In this document: positions 1-8,445 of the stretch, piece after piece
How positions within the stretch are numbered: position 1 is the first letter of the stretch
Layout: each line of letters begins with the position of its first letter
From: Chromatiales bacterium
GTDB taxonomy: Bacteria; Pseudomonadota; Gammaproteobacteria; Steroidobacterales; GCA-2729495
NCBI GenBank assembly: GCA_020351875.1
Contig: CP070671.1
Location: 3,364,048 to 3,409,135, forward strand
Length of the DNA: 45,088 nt
Reading direction: 5' to 3'
Notes under the pieces: model-generated
Databases searched by the model: none
What the model was told of the DNA's origin: nothing
Seen by the model: the letters and a program-made list of their open reading frames with translations, nothing else
Made by a program: the position numbers and the translations under genes

Positions 1-395
1 ACCCCCTTGCACTTGAAACGACCCGCGAGGGGCCGCTTGTCGATGTCGGGATCGAAGCGCCAGCGCTCCTCCCCGGTCGCCGGATCGAGAGCCATCACGC
101 GCGTGAACGGATCACAGACCACGAGGTGCCCGCCGGCATTGTCCGGCAACAGTATCGGGGTGGCCTGAAAGTCGATAAAGGGCCGCAGTTCCGGGTGCGC
201 CTTGACGGCGCCCGTGCGGTAGGTCCACGCGAGTTCGAGGTCGGTGACATTGCCGCGATGAACCTGGTCCAGGGCCGAATAGCGGCTGCCACCCGGATCA
301 CCCCCGTAAGCGGGCCAGCCCTGCGCGCCGGCCGTCGACGCGAATATCGTCAACAACAGCGCTGCGCACACGAGTCCGCCTTCAGTGTTCGTCAT
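1..395 (-). CDS. PQQ-dependent dehydrogenase, N-terminal part (runs off window)
   Basis: This is the first 131 codons of a periplasmic quinoprotein dehydrogenase; the rest lies beyond the left edge. After the ATG at 395 comes a hydrophobic signal-like stretch ending near TAGAQG. The mature start is of the WPAYGGDPGGSRYSALDQV type, typical of PQQ alcohol/glucose dehydrogenases. It continues with LELAWTYRTG, a conserved ATPILL segment, and the beta-propeller repeat motif ALDPATGEERWRFD. The family oxidises alcohols or aldoses and passes electrons to quinone or cytochrome c. It closely parallels the first ~130 residues of the complete PQQ dehydrogenase at 3674-5680, so the two are paralogues. 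The substrate cannot be told. The family call is secure; the start is well placed before the signal peptide. Confidence 0.88.
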   Translation of the reverse strand, partial: MTNTEGGLVCAALLLTIFASTAGAQGWPAYGGDPGGSRYSALDQVHRGNVTDLELAWTYRTGAVKAHPELRPFIDFQATPILLPDNAGGHLVVCDPFTRVMALDPATGEERWRFDPDIDKRPLAGRFKCKG

Positions 396-419
396 TGCTC
401 TTGTTCCTGAGGAGCGACG

Positions 420-441
420 GCAGACCATTATTAACGTCTGC
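420..441. repeat. Inverted repeat GCAGAC-10-GTCTGC between two minus-strand genes
   Basis: A perfect 6-bp inverted repeat (GCAGAC / GTCTGC) with a 10-nt AT-rich loop lies in the 111-bp gap between the DUF98 gene and the PQQ dehydrogenase start. There is no T-run, so it is not a convincing intrinsic terminator. It could be a weak operator or chance. Nothing else is seen in this gap. Confidence 0.25.
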
Positions 442-506
442 GACGGACGCTGCCAGCCGCGACCCCCGCAGCAATCCTCGCTGTGGTTGGCCCGGCGTGA
501 CGGTAT

Positions 507-1097
507 TTATGCCGCCGGAAAATGCTCGGTAATCAACATGAGCGGCTGCCCCCCGGAAATCACACGGTACGTGCGAGTGAGGCAGTACAGCGACGCCCCC
601 ACACCCAGGGCCGGCGGCAATTTGCGCAGTTCCTGCATGCCATACCACAGGCCCTCACGACGCGACTCCAGTAACTCGTTCAAGAGAATCTTGCCGAGCC
701 CGCCGGTTTCCCGGTTCAGTGCAGCGTGCATGTCCGTGGACAGCCGGGCCGGCAACAGCACGGACTCGGCGTATACATACAAACGCTCTGTGTCACTGCC
801 GACCAGAGCAGCCCGTCGCCGCAGCACCTCGGTGTCGCTGTCGCAGGCAAGCCAGGACGCAAGGTCTCCGGCGCAACCCGCACTGTGATCCAGCACCCGG
901 ATCCGTACCTTCTCCAGAGTGTAAGCCTCGATGAACTGGGTCACCGTCCCGTCGATAGTCAGCAACGCGCGTTGAAACGCCGACAGGTTGTCCAGTTCCA
1001 CATCACCGAGGGCCTGGGGCCGCGCTTGCATCGCAACGAAGAAACCGGTCGTCGGATCAAACGCCGGGAGTTCTGGGATATGAGCCGGACGCGTCAA
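507..1097 (-). CDS. DUF98 / chorismate-lyase-like protein
   Basis: 196 aa, without signal peptide or membrane segments. The segment FQRALLTIDGTVTQFIEAYT (about residues 41-60) matches the conserved start of the DUF98 / chorismate pyruvate-lyase-like family, where an L..DG.vT..lEa pattern is diagnostic. A later REGLWYGMQELRK stretch and a hydrophobic C-terminal strand ending in LMLITEHF fit the fold. Known relatives remove pyruvate from chorismate to give 4-hydroxybenzoate, but many members are uncharacterised, so the reaction here is inference. It lies 111 bp upstream of the PQQ dehydrogenase on the same strand. It is divergent from the hydrolase gene at 1199, with a shared 101-bp promoter region. 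The length matches the family. Confidence 0.6.
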   Translation of the reverse strand: MTRPAHIPELPAFDPTTGFFVAMQARPQALGDVELDNLSAFQRALLTIDGTVTQFIEAYTLEKVRIRVLDHSAGCAGDLASWLACDSDTEVLRRRAALVGSDTERLYVYAESVLLPARLSTDMHAALNRETGGLGKILLNELLESRREGLWYGMQELRKLPPALGVGASLYCLTRTYRVISGGQPLMLITEHFPAA

Positions 1098-1198
1098 TAG
1101 CCTGGGCCGCCGAGAAGGGGCTGCGACTATAGCAGAGCGGTCTTGCCGCGGGCCTATACTGTCGATCCTGCCATGTATCCACGCACAGGAGTCCTTGC

Positions 1199-2881
1199 AT
1201 GAGTCTGACCAGGCATATGGTGACTATCGTCGGGCAACACGGGACCCGGCAGGTACATTACCGGCGTCAGGGCGACGGCCCGGCGGTCTTGCTGCTTCAC
1301 CAGTCGCCGCAGTCGTCGCGCGAGTTCGAGCCGTTGATCGCGAAGTGGTCGGACAACTTCACCGTCATTGCACCAGATACACCAGGCTACGGCCTGTCCG
1401 ATCCACTGCCGGCACGAGACGCGACAATGGAAGACCTCGCAGCCTCGGTGATGGAGTTCGCCGACGCGATTGGCCTGGGGCGTTTCGGCATTTACGGTTA
1501 TCACACGGGTGGCGGCATGGCCGTCGCGCTGGCCCACGCTTACCCCGACCGGATCACGACCGCCGCGGCCAACGGCCTGGTGATGCCAACCGCGGACGAA
1601 CTGGCGGCGATACTCGCCAACTACCTGCCACCCTTTGAACCGGACTGGGCCGGCGGGCACCTGGCGTGGCTCTGGGCCCGGCTGCGCGAGCAGACCATCT
1701 TTTTTCCGTGGCATGACCGACGGTTGAGCACGCGCATGGATTTCTCGGTTCCCGCCGCAGACGGCTTGCAGCGCAACGTGCGCGAGTTCCTGCTGGCAGC
1801 CGAACACTATGCGGTGGCCTATCGCGCTGCGTTTGCCTACGCCGCCGGCCCGGTCCTGCCGCAACTCGAAGTCCCGACCCTGGTCACCGCCGCCGCCCTC
1901 GACCCGCTGGCGCCCCACCTGGATCGCATCGGTGACCGCGCCGATTGCGTGAAGATCGAAGTCTCGTCTGACGGGCCCGACACGATCGACAAGGCCTTCG
2001 CGCAACTGCTGTCGCTGCCGGGTGACCCGGCGCCGCCGGCACCCGCGGCCCAACCCTGCGGTGACGGCCCATGGCAGGACATGTTGAATGCGGGTGACTC
2101 ACCGGTGCGCCTTGTCCGGCAGGGGTCTGACATCGAGGTCCTGGCCTTGCACGACGCGGGCGGCTCCGCGTTAACGATGCCGGCAGCAATCTTCGCCATG
2201 GGCAACGTCGCGGCAATGGACCTGCCCGGGCACGGCGAATCGGCGCCTTACATCCCCAGTGACGAACCGCAGATCTCGATCGCCGCCTGCGCCGAGGCTG
2301 CGGTGGGCGCAGCCACCGCACTGGAGACCCGGCCATTGCTGGCCGGCGACGGGACGGGGGCCCTGATCGCGCTGGAAGCCGCGCGCCAGGCCCCCCACCG
2401 CTTTCGCGGGCTGCTGCTGACGAACGTGCCGGCGCTGGATCCGGCACTCGCCGCTGATTGGCTGGCCAACGGCCTGCCGTCCCTCGCCGCCGACTGGCAT
2501 GGCGGGCACCTGAGCCGTGCCTGGCACATGGTGCGTGACGGGCGGCTGTTCTTCCCATGGTTTCGCCGCGACCGGGACGCGATTCGCTGGGTGGAGCCGG
2601 ACCTGGACCCGCACCGGCTGCAGCTCGAGGTGCGCGAACTGCTGGTAGCGGAAGGCTACTGGCAAGCCTTGCGCCGCATGCAGCTGCAGACGGATGTCGC
2701 CGCGTTGCTCGGTGACTGCCCCCTGCCAGCCGTGCTCGCCGCAACCGCCTCACACCCCCTGCACGACCCGGTGAAGGCAACAGCCGAGCGCCAGGGCAGG
2801 CATTTCCTGTCACTGCAGGGGATACCGGGCGACCAGGCCACGGCTCTCCGAGAGGCGGTATCGCGCGCGCTGGAAAGTTGA
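1199..2881 (+). CDS. Tandem-duplicated alpha/beta-hydrolase lacking the serine nucleophile in both halves
   Basis: 560 aa made of two homologous alpha/beta-hydrolase domains, about residues 1-290 and 300-560. Domain 1 has the usual opening (VLLLHQSPQSS oxyanion region, DTPGYGLSD), but the nucleophile elbow is GYHTGG, with His in place of Ser. In domain 2 the equivalent elbow reads GDGTGA, so Gly sits there. The duplication shows best in the cap region: WAGGHLAWLWARLREQTIFFPW aligns with WHGGHLSRAWHMVRDGRLFFPW, and NVREFLLAAEHYAVAYR with EVRELLVAEGYWQALRR. No clear catalytic His follows in either half. AGGAG at 1187-1191 sits 7 nt before the ATG. It opens a run of plus-strand catabolic genes. 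Either it uses a non-Ser mechanism (e.g. a His or water-based one) or it is a binding protein. Fold secure, function unknown. Confidence 0.85.
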   Translation: MSLTRHMVTIVGQHGTRQVHYRRQGDGPAVLLLHQSPQSSREFEPLIAKWSDNFTVIAPDTPGYGLSDPLPARDATMEDLAASVMEFADAIGLGRFGIYGYHTGGGMAVALAHAYPDRITTAAANGLVMPTADELAAILANYLPPFEPDWAGGHLAWLWARLREQTIFFPWHDRRLSTRMDFSVPAADGLQRNVREFLLAAEHYAVAYRAAFAYAAGPVLPQLEVPTLVTAAALDPLAPHLDRIGDRADCVKIEVSSDGPDTIDKAFAQLLSLPGDPAPPAPAAQPCGDGPWQDMLNAGDSPVRLVRQGSDIEVLALHDAGGSALTMPAAIFAMGNVAAMDLPGHGESAPYIPSDEPQISIAACAEAAVGAATALETRPLLAGDGTGALIALEAARQAPHRFRGLLLTNVPALDPALAADWLANGLPSLAADWHGGHLSRAWHMVRDGRLFFPWFRRDRDAIRWVEPDLDPHRLQLEVRELLVAEGYWQALRRMQLQTDVAALLGDCPLPAVLAATASHPLHDPVKATAERQGRHFLSLQGIPGDQATALREAVSRALES

Positions 2882-3076
2882 CCTGCCCCGGGTCCACCGT
2901 ATACTCCGAGCGGTCTGGGGGGAATCAAGCGGCAATTACCGTCGAGAGGCGGACCGCCAGAAAGATGATGTCAGCCGGGGGGCATGTCAACGCGTCTGTC
3001 GACACGCGACGTTAACCCTGACCGGGTTCGGGCCGGACAGAGTCGGCCGTTGCGATCCTTGAGGAGGCTCATGCAG

Positions 3077-3637
3077 ATGAAACGTATCGTGTTTGCGACG
3101 ATGGCGCTGGCCCTGGTGGCATTTGGCGCACAGGCGCAGGACCAGGGAGGCAACGAAGACGCAAAATGGCGCGTCGGCGGCGGCGCGGCGTTCAGCGATT
3201 TCGAGGACGATGACGGCATCATCGACGACAACCAGGTCGGCTTTGCGCTGTTCGGCCAGTACCAGTTCAACAAGTGGGTCGGTATCGAGGGCGGCTACCT
3301 GAATACCGGTGATTTCGAGGGCCGGATCGGCACCGGCTCCAGCCAGGAGAAACTGGACCTGTCCTTCCGCGGCTTCCACATCGCCGGCGTGGTGTACGCA
3401 CCGTTGAACCAGGACGATATCGACGTCTACGCCAAGGTGGGTTTCTTCGACTTCGATACGGATCTGTCGTCGAACGGGGCCATCGACAGCAGCGGCCATC
3501 AGGATGGCGCGATGGCCGGCGCGGGCGCGGTGGTCAACATCGCCGACCAGTGGGGCATCCGCGCGGAGTTCGACTGGTTCGACACGGAGAACTCCGATTT
3601 CTGGACCGCGATACTCGGGGTCGAATACCAGTTCTGA
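3077..3637 (+). CDS. Small outer-membrane beta-barrel protein (OmpA-like / OMP_b-brl type)
   Basis: 186 aa with a clear signal peptide (MKRIVFATMALALVAFGAQA, cleavage before QDQ). Alternating amphipathic strands follow: WRVGGGAAFSDF, QVGFALFGQYQF, WVGIEGGYLNTG, FRGFHIAGVVYAPL, IDVYAKVGFFDF, GIRAEFDWFD. It ends in VEYQF with a terminal Phe, the BAM recognition signature of outer-membrane barrels. About eight strands are expected, as in OmpA transmembrane or OmpW-like proteins. Two ATGs are available, at 3071 and 3077. GAGGAGG at 3061-3067 is 9 nt from 3077 but only 3 nt from 3071, so 3077 is preferred. Acidic surface loops (FEDDDGIIDD) could bind cations. It could be a small pore or structural protein; no specific ligand is evident. 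Confidence 0.8.
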   Translation: MKRIVFATMALALVAFGAQAQDQGGNEDAKWRVGGGAAFSDFEDDDGIIDDNQVGFALFGQYQFNKWVGIEGGYLNTGDFEGRIGTGSSQEKLDLSFRGFHIAGVVYAPLNQDDIDVYAKVGFFDFDTDLSSNGAIDSSGHQDGAMAGAGAVVNIADQWGIRAEFDWFDTENSDFWTAILGVEYQF

Positions 3638-3673
3638 CCCCCTGCCTGGCGGCAAACCGTTAGAGGACCGGGC

Positions 3674-5680
3674 GTGATCTGCCGATCCGCCCGGTTTTTC
3701 TTTGCCATTGGGTTGTCACTGGCCGGCGCAACCCCGGCACCAGGCGGCGACACCGACTGGCTGCATTACGGCGGCGATGCCGGCGGCGCTCACCATTCAA
3801 CACTGAGCCAAATCAACCGCGACAACGTCACGCGCCTGGAACTGGCCTGGTCTTTCCAGACCGGCGCCACGTCGCGTCACCCCGAGCGGGCCGGTTTTGC
3901 CACGTTTCATGCCACGCCGCTGAAACTGCCAGGCAACGCCGGTGGCGCGCTGGTGTTCTGCACGCCCTACAACCGGATCATCGCCCTGGAGCCGGAGACC
4001 GGCGCACCGCGGTGGACCTACGACAGCGAACTCGATCTCGGGCCGATGGGTACCCGCTACAACTGCCGGGGCATCGCGTATTGGGAAGACCCGATGGCGG
4101 AGCCCGGCGCGGCCTGCCGCCATCGACTGTTCATGGGCACGGGTGACCTGCGACTCGTGGCCATAGACGCCATTACCGGCGCGGCGTGCCCGGGTTTTGG
4201 TGACAGCGGCGAAGTCGACATCCGCCGCATGGTGCAGGCCGAGGTTGCTGCGAAAGCCAAAACGCTGGGGCGACCTGCAGACCTGCGCCACGGTGACCTG
4301 CAGTTTTCCTCGCCGCCCGCAGTGATCGGCAGCACGGTGATCGTCGGTTCGTCGAACAACACGAAGTTCCGCCGCGACGACGGCCCCAGTGGCGCGGTGC
4401 GTGCTTTCGATGCGCGCACCGGCGCACCCCGGTGGAGCTTCGACCCGGTGCCGCGCAATCCCGGTGATCCCCAGGCCGCCAACTGGGCGCCCACCGCGCT
4501 GCAGACCGTGGGCGCTGCGAACGTCTGGAGCATGATGTCCGTCGATACAGAGCGGGAACTGGTCTTTCTCCCCACCGCGTCCGCATCACCCGATTTCTAC
4601 GGTGCCGGGCGCCCCGGTGACAACCGGTATGCCAACTCCGTCGTCGCGTTGCACGGGCGCACCGGCAAAGTCGCATGGCATTTTCAGATCGTGCACCACG
4701 ACGTCTGGGACCTGGACCTGCCCGCGCAGCCGATCCTGGTGGAGATCGACAAGGGCGACCAGCGGATCCCGGTGGTCGTGCAGCTGACCAAGCAGGGCAT
4801 GATCTACGTGCTACACCGGGACACCGGCGAGCCCGTGTTCCCCGTCGAGGAGCGGCCGGTGCCAACCGACGGGGTGCCCGGCGAAGAATTGTCGCCCACG
4901 CAGCCCTACCCGACTGCGCCGCCGCTGCTCGTTGAGCACTCTCTGTCACCGGACGATGCCTTCGGATTTACCTTTGTCGATCGAAACGCCTGCCGTCGAA
5001 TGATCGCGAGCAGACGCCACGACCACTACTACGCACCACCGGTGCCCGAAGGCACCGCGATGTTTCCGGGCATGTCGGTCAACAACTGGGGTGGCGGCGG
5101 CTTTTATCCGGCCGGCAACCTGCTCGTGGTGCCGATCAACCGTGCGGCGATGTCCCGCGGGCTCATCCCTCTGGACGAGCTCGACCCCGCGCAACTCGAA
5201 AGGGCTGGTAAAGGGCCGCCGCTCGGAGTGCCCGTCGTCATCGAGGGTACGCCCTACGCGCAGTTTATGCAGCCGCTGCTGTCCCCAATGTTCTCGCCCT
5301 GCAACGCACCCCCGTGGGGCGAACTCGCGGCGGTGGACCTCGCCGCCGGGGAAATCGCATGGCGGCGTGTGTTCGGCGTGCTCGACAAATTGATGCCGGT
5401 GCCAATCCCGCTGGAATGGGGCACGCCCAACGCCGGCGGCCCGATCGTGACGGACAGTGGCCTGATCTTCATCGGGGCGACGATGGACGAGCGCTTCCGC
5501 GCCTTCGACGTCATGACGGGCGAACAGTTATGGGAAGCCAGCACACCGACGGCCGCGATGGCCACGCCCATGACCTACATGGCGGGCGGGCGCCAGTTCA
5601 TCGTGGTGGCCGCCGGCGGCCACATGTGGCAGTACCCGTTCAAGCCGGGAGACTGGCTGCTGGCCTACGCTTTGCCCTGA
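3674..5680 (+). CDS. PQQ-dependent dehydrogenase, membrane glucose-dehydrogenase-like catalytic domain
   Basis: 668 aa quinoprotein with a short signal sequence (to about residue 24) and a full eight-bladed propeller. It has the mature start TDWLHYGGDAGGAHHSTL, the block NYANSVVALHG-like RYANSVVALHGRTG, HHDVWDLDLPAQP, and the CNAPPWGELAAVDL motif near residue 540. These are hallmarks of the mGDH-type quinoprotein glucose/polyol dehydrogenase branch. The five-helix membrane anchor of classical Gcd is absent and no CXXCH haem motif is seen, so the protein should be soluble periplasmic and need a separate electron acceptor. GTG start with GAGG at 3663-3666, 7 nt upstream. It begins 36 bp after the outer-membrane protein gene. 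A paralogue starts at 395 on the other strand. No PQQ biosynthesis genes are in the window. Confidence 0.88.
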   Translation: MICRSARFFFAIGLSLAGATPAPGGDTDWLHYGGDAGGAHHSTLSQINRDNVTRLELAWSFQTGATSRHPERAGFATFHATPLKLPGNAGGALVFCTPYNRIIALEPETGAPRWTYDSELDLGPMGTRYNCRGIAYWEDPMAEPGAACRHRLFMGTGDLRLVAIDAITGAACPGFGDSGEVDIRRMVQAEVAAKAKTLGRPADLRHGDLQFSSPPAVIGSTVIVGSSNNTKFRRDDGPSGAVRAFDARTGAPRWSFDPVPRNPGDPQAANWAPTALQTVGAANVWSMMSVDTERELVFLPTASASPDFYGAGRPGDNRYANSVVALHGRTGKVAWHFQIVHHDVWDLDLPAQPILVEIDKGDQRIPVVVQLTKQGMIYVLHRDTGEPVFPVEERPVPTDGVPGEELSPTQPYPTAPPLLVEHSLSPDDAFGFTFVDRNACRRMIASRRHDHYYAPPVPEGTAMFPGMSVNNWGGGGFYPAGNLLVVPINRAAMSRGLIPLDELDPAQLERAGKGPPLGVPVVIEGTPYAQFMQPLLSPMFSPCNAPPWGELAAVDLAAGEIAWRRVFGVLDKLMPVPIPLEWGTPNAGGPIVTDSGLIFIGATMDERFRAFDVMTGEQLWEASTPTAAMATPMTYMAGGRQFIVVAAGGHMWQYPFKPGDWLLAYALP

Positions 5681-5824
5681 ACCGGCTGGTTCGCCTGCCG
5701 AACGGGGTGACCCGGCGCCAGATTCCGGCATGCCGGCCAGCCGGACTTCCGCTAAACTGCTCGCCCTCGCGACGGTCAACGCCTCCACAGAAGGCCCGCG
5801 CAGCCAGAGCTATAAGGAAAGAAC

Positions 5825-6718
5825 ATGAGCATCAATTTCGAGACAACGGTCGACTTCAGGAATCCAATCTGGAATCGGGATACCTGGGCACGCATTCAGG
5901 GTGACCTGAATTCAGAAAATGAACGCATCAGCTATGCCGCCGGCGAGGTCATCGGTGTGCGGCCCGGTGAGGCCCTGAAACCCCTGTGCGGTTTCGAAAC
6001 CTTTCTCGCCACGCGCCTGGTCCCCCAGGAAGACGGCACGATTCGCCGGTTGAACAAGGAAGTGATCTTCTACACCGACCTGAACCACGATCCGGGCAGC
6101 CGCCGGATGATCGACGAATGGAAAAACCCGTGGACGGGCGAAGACGTCAGCGTGGTGCACGTCGCAAACGATCCCTTCAACTACACCATCAGCGAATGGC
6201 TGATTCTCGCGCCGGAAGACTTTCCGAAGGACGGGTCGGCGCCGAAGCCCCGCAAGATTCCGCTGCTGTTCCCGTGGAAGCAGGTGGGCGACAAGCTGGT
6301 GCTGGAAACCGACATGCACCTCTACTACCCGAACGCGCTGCAGCCCGATAAGTGGCCGCGCGAGTCGTCCGGCAAGATGGCGCAGGTGTCCGAGATCTTC
6401 CGCTACTGGGTCGACAAGGCCGACGCCGAGAACGCGGAACTCACCGCCGTCCCCTACGTCGGCACGTGGACGCGCATCACGCCGTGGCTGCCCTGGATGC
6501 TGATGGGCCAGCAGCCCGGCCACTGCATGTACGTGGGCCTGATGACGGGTTCCAGTGACTGGGAAATCGTGCCGCAGCACGTGCGTGATTTTGCGCAGGA
6601 ACGCTACCCGCACATGCTGTCGGCGCCGACGGAAGACTATGGCCCGAGCATCTCGAGCCTCGAGTACTACGCCAGGGAACAGACGCCGGCACCACCGCTG
6701 GAAGCGGAAAGCGCCTGA
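5825..6718 (+). CDS. DUF1838 family protein
   Basis: 297 aa, no signal peptide. It matches the DUF1838 pattern: an N-terminal 'Y.AGEVIGVRPGEALKPLCGFE' segment, EWKNPWTGEDVSVVHVANDP in the middle, and a C-terminal ERYPHMLSAPTEDYGP segment. DUF1838 proteins are uncharacterised, so no reaction can be assigned. The SD AAGGAAAG is placed just before the ATG at 5825. A 144-bp gap separates it from the PQQ gene, so it may have its own promoter; no convincing -35/-10 pair was found. The next gene (quinone reductase) starts 20 bp downstream, suggesting co-transcription. The many Trp/Tyr and conserved acidic residues fit a lipocalin-like or binding fold, but that is speculation. Confidence 0.75.
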   Translation: MSINFETTVDFRNPIWNRDTWARIQGDLNSENERISYAAGEVIGVRPGEALKPLCGFETFLATRLVPQEDGTIRRLNKEVIFYTDLNHDPGSRRMIDEWKNPWTGEDVSVVHVANDPFNYTISEWLILAPEDFPKDGSAPKPRKIPLLFPWKQVGDKLVLETDMHLYYPNALQPDKWPRESSGKMAQVSEIFRYWVDKADAENAELTAVPYVGTWTRITPWLPWMLMGQQPGHCMYVGLMTGSSDWEIVPQHVRDFAQERYPHMLSAPTEDYGPSISSLEYYAREQTPAPPLEAESA

Positions 6719-6738
6719 CCGATAAAGCTCCGGGTGGC

Positions 6739-7494
6739 GTGAACGTCCTGCTGGTCTTCGCCCACCCGGAGCGCGCCTCTTTTGTCGGCGCACTCCTGGA
6801 CACTGCGCAACGCGCGCTCACCGCGGCCGGCCACAACGTCGTCGTGTCCGACCTTTACGCAGACGGCTTCGAGGCCGCCGCGGGTGCGGCAGATTTCGCC
6901 AACCGCGCCAATCCCGATTACCTGAACATCGGCGCGGAACAGGCGCATGCGGCCGAGCACGCCGCTTTCGCGCCCGTCCTGCAGCGCGAAATGGAGCGGG
7001 TCGCAGCCGCCGACCTGGTGATCTTCCTGTTCCCGATGTGGTGGTTCTCCGTGCCGGCGATCCTGAAGGGCTGGATCGACAGGGTCTTCGCTTACGGCGT
7101 CGCCTACGACTTCGAGCGCACGTGGAATCATGGTGTTTACCGTGGCAAGCGGGCGATGCTGGCCTTTACCACCGGCGCGCCGGCCGCCGTCTTCGAGCCG
7201 GACGGGCGCAGCGGCGATCTCGAACGCGTCCTGTGGCCGCTGCACGGTGGGGTCCTGGCCTTGTGCGGTTTCGACGTACTGCGGCCTTTCACGGCCTGGG
7301 CGGTGCCGTGGATCCAGGCCCAGGGCCGCGAGCAGGTGCTCGCCGCATGGTCCCGTCGGCTTCACGACCTGGACCGGGAAACTCCACTGTTCTTCCACCC
7401 GCTCGAGGACTTTGGCGAGGACCGCCGCCTGAAGCCCGACGTGGAACCCGGGACGCCGGCCCAGCATCGCGGACCGCGCAAGCACCTGGACTAG
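6739..7494 (+). CDS. NAD(P)H:quinone oxidoreductase, flavodoxin-like fold
   Basis: 251 aa. It begins MNVLLVFAHPERASFVGALL, the FMN/FAD phosphate loop of NQO1/MdaB/KefF-type reductases. The segment VIFLFPMWWFSVPAILKGWIDRVF (about residues 94-117) is the strongly conserved flavin-binding block of the family, and a FTTGAPAAVF segment supplies further cofactor contacts. Such enzymes transfer two electrons from NAD(P)H to quinones, or reduce flavins or azo compounds. The start is GTG, 20 bp after the DUF1838 stop. In this locus it could keep quinone products of the monooxygenases reduced; that is inference from context. Length is normal for the NQO family. Confidence 0.85.
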   Translation: MNVLLVFAHPERASFVGALLDTAQRALTAAGHNVVVSDLYADGFEAAAGAADFANRANPDYLNIGAEQAHAAEHAAFAPVLQREMERVAAADLVIFLFPMWWFSVPAILKGWIDRVFAYGVAYDFERTWNHGVYRGKRAMLAFTTGAPAAVFEPDGRSGDLERVLWPLHGGVLALCGFDVLRPFTAWAVPWIQAQGREQVLAAWSRRLHDLDRETPLFFHPLEDFGEDRRLKPDVEPGTPAQHRGPRKHLD

Positions 7495-7603
7495 GCCGGC
7501 CAACGGCAGCGCCTGGGCTTTCCACGACGTGGCCACGGGCTGGCATGCCGACTCGTCCGCCGTAGCGGAGTGCTAGTCTGACCTGTCAGGCGGGAGTCAC
7601 ACC

Positions 7604-8434
7604 ATGAAAAAAGAAGCAAAGATCAAGCCGTTCTGGTACTCGGACATCTGGCTCTTCCCGAAGCTGATTACCATCATCACGACGCTGGACGAACAGGGCC
7701 GGATCAATGCGGCACCCTACTCGCACATCATGCAGTACGACGTGATGGCGAAGAATCCGCGCTTGATCCTCGGCGCCCGCCAGGACTCACACACCTTTAC
7801 CAACATCATCGCGACCGGCGAGTTCGTGGTGAACTGCGTGCCCGCGCAGCACCTGGACGACATGATGGAAACCGCGCGCTTCTACCCCGAGGGCGTCAAT
7901 GAACTCGAACAGACCAACCTGACGATGATCCCGTCCCTGCACGTGAAGCCGCCGAGCATCCAGGAATGTCCGCAGATCGCGGAGTGCACGGTGGACGAGA
8001 TCATCCGGCTGGAAAAGAGCAGCGGCATCGTGATCGGCAAGATCAAGGCGCTGGTCTTCGACGAAAAGCTGATCGACATGCCGCGTGAGGAACGCATCCG
8101 GGCGATGAACCTGCCCGTCGGCCTCGGCGACGAGAGCCGCATGGATTACTTCCACGGCGTCAACTACGAAATCACCAAGCACGTACTCGGCGAACCGCCG
8201 GATGCGTTCAAGGGTGGCGAAGTGCAGCTCGGCATGACCTGGACCGATGATGCGCTGCAAACGCTGATGACGATTCCGCCAGGCGTGCGCAAAATGGTCA
8301 CCGAACAGACGGAAACCTTCGCGCGGGAAAAGGGGGACGACAAGGTCACGCTCGCGCGCTTCCAGGAACTGGCCGACGAATACGGCATGAGTGACGAGTT
8401 TTTCGACCGCTTCAGGAAGAAAAAAGCGGGCTGA
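7604..8434 (+). CDS. Flavin reductase (split-barrel) fused to a C-terminal PCP_red domain
   Basis: 276 aa. Residues ~8-190 form an FMN-binding split barrel of the flavin-reductase family: LITIITTLDEQGRINAAPYS, then PRLILGARQDSHTFTNI and EFVVNCVP. This matches reductases that supply free reduced FMN to two-component monooxygenases. Residues ~212-261 (TWTDDALQTLMTIPPGVRKM followed by E...AREKG and a Val/Thr stretch) match the PCP_red domain otherwise known at the C-terminus of the B subunit of light-independent protochlorophyllide reductase. That domain there is a small helical unit of unclear role. The next gene, 11 bp downstream, is an LLM monooxygenase, the natural partner for a flavin reductase. 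The fusion is the odd feature. First domain secure, second fairly sure. Confidence 0.83.
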   Translation: MKKEAKIKPFWYSDIWLFPKLITIITTLDEQGRINAAPYSHIMQYDVMAKNPRLILGARQDSHTFTNIIATGEFVVNCVPAQHLDDMMETARFYPEGVNELEQTNLTMIPSLHVKPPSIQECPQIAECTVDEIIRLEKSSGIVIGKIKALVFDEKLIDMPREERIRAMNLPVGLGDESRMDYFHGVNYEITKHVLGEPPDAFKGGEVQLGMTWTDDALQTLMTIPPGVRKMVTEQTETFAREKGDDKVTLARFQELADEYGMSDEFFDRFRKKKAG

Positions 8435-8445
8435 CGCCGGCGCCC

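Noticed and set aside
1098..1198. TATACT at 1155-1160 as a promoter for the hydrolase gene
   Set aside because: No -35 box at a usable distance; listed as chance.
1884..2897. Minus-strand open frame (337 codons) opposite the duplicated hydrolase
   Set aside because: Arg/Pro/Ala-rich shadow of the real gene; no start signal.
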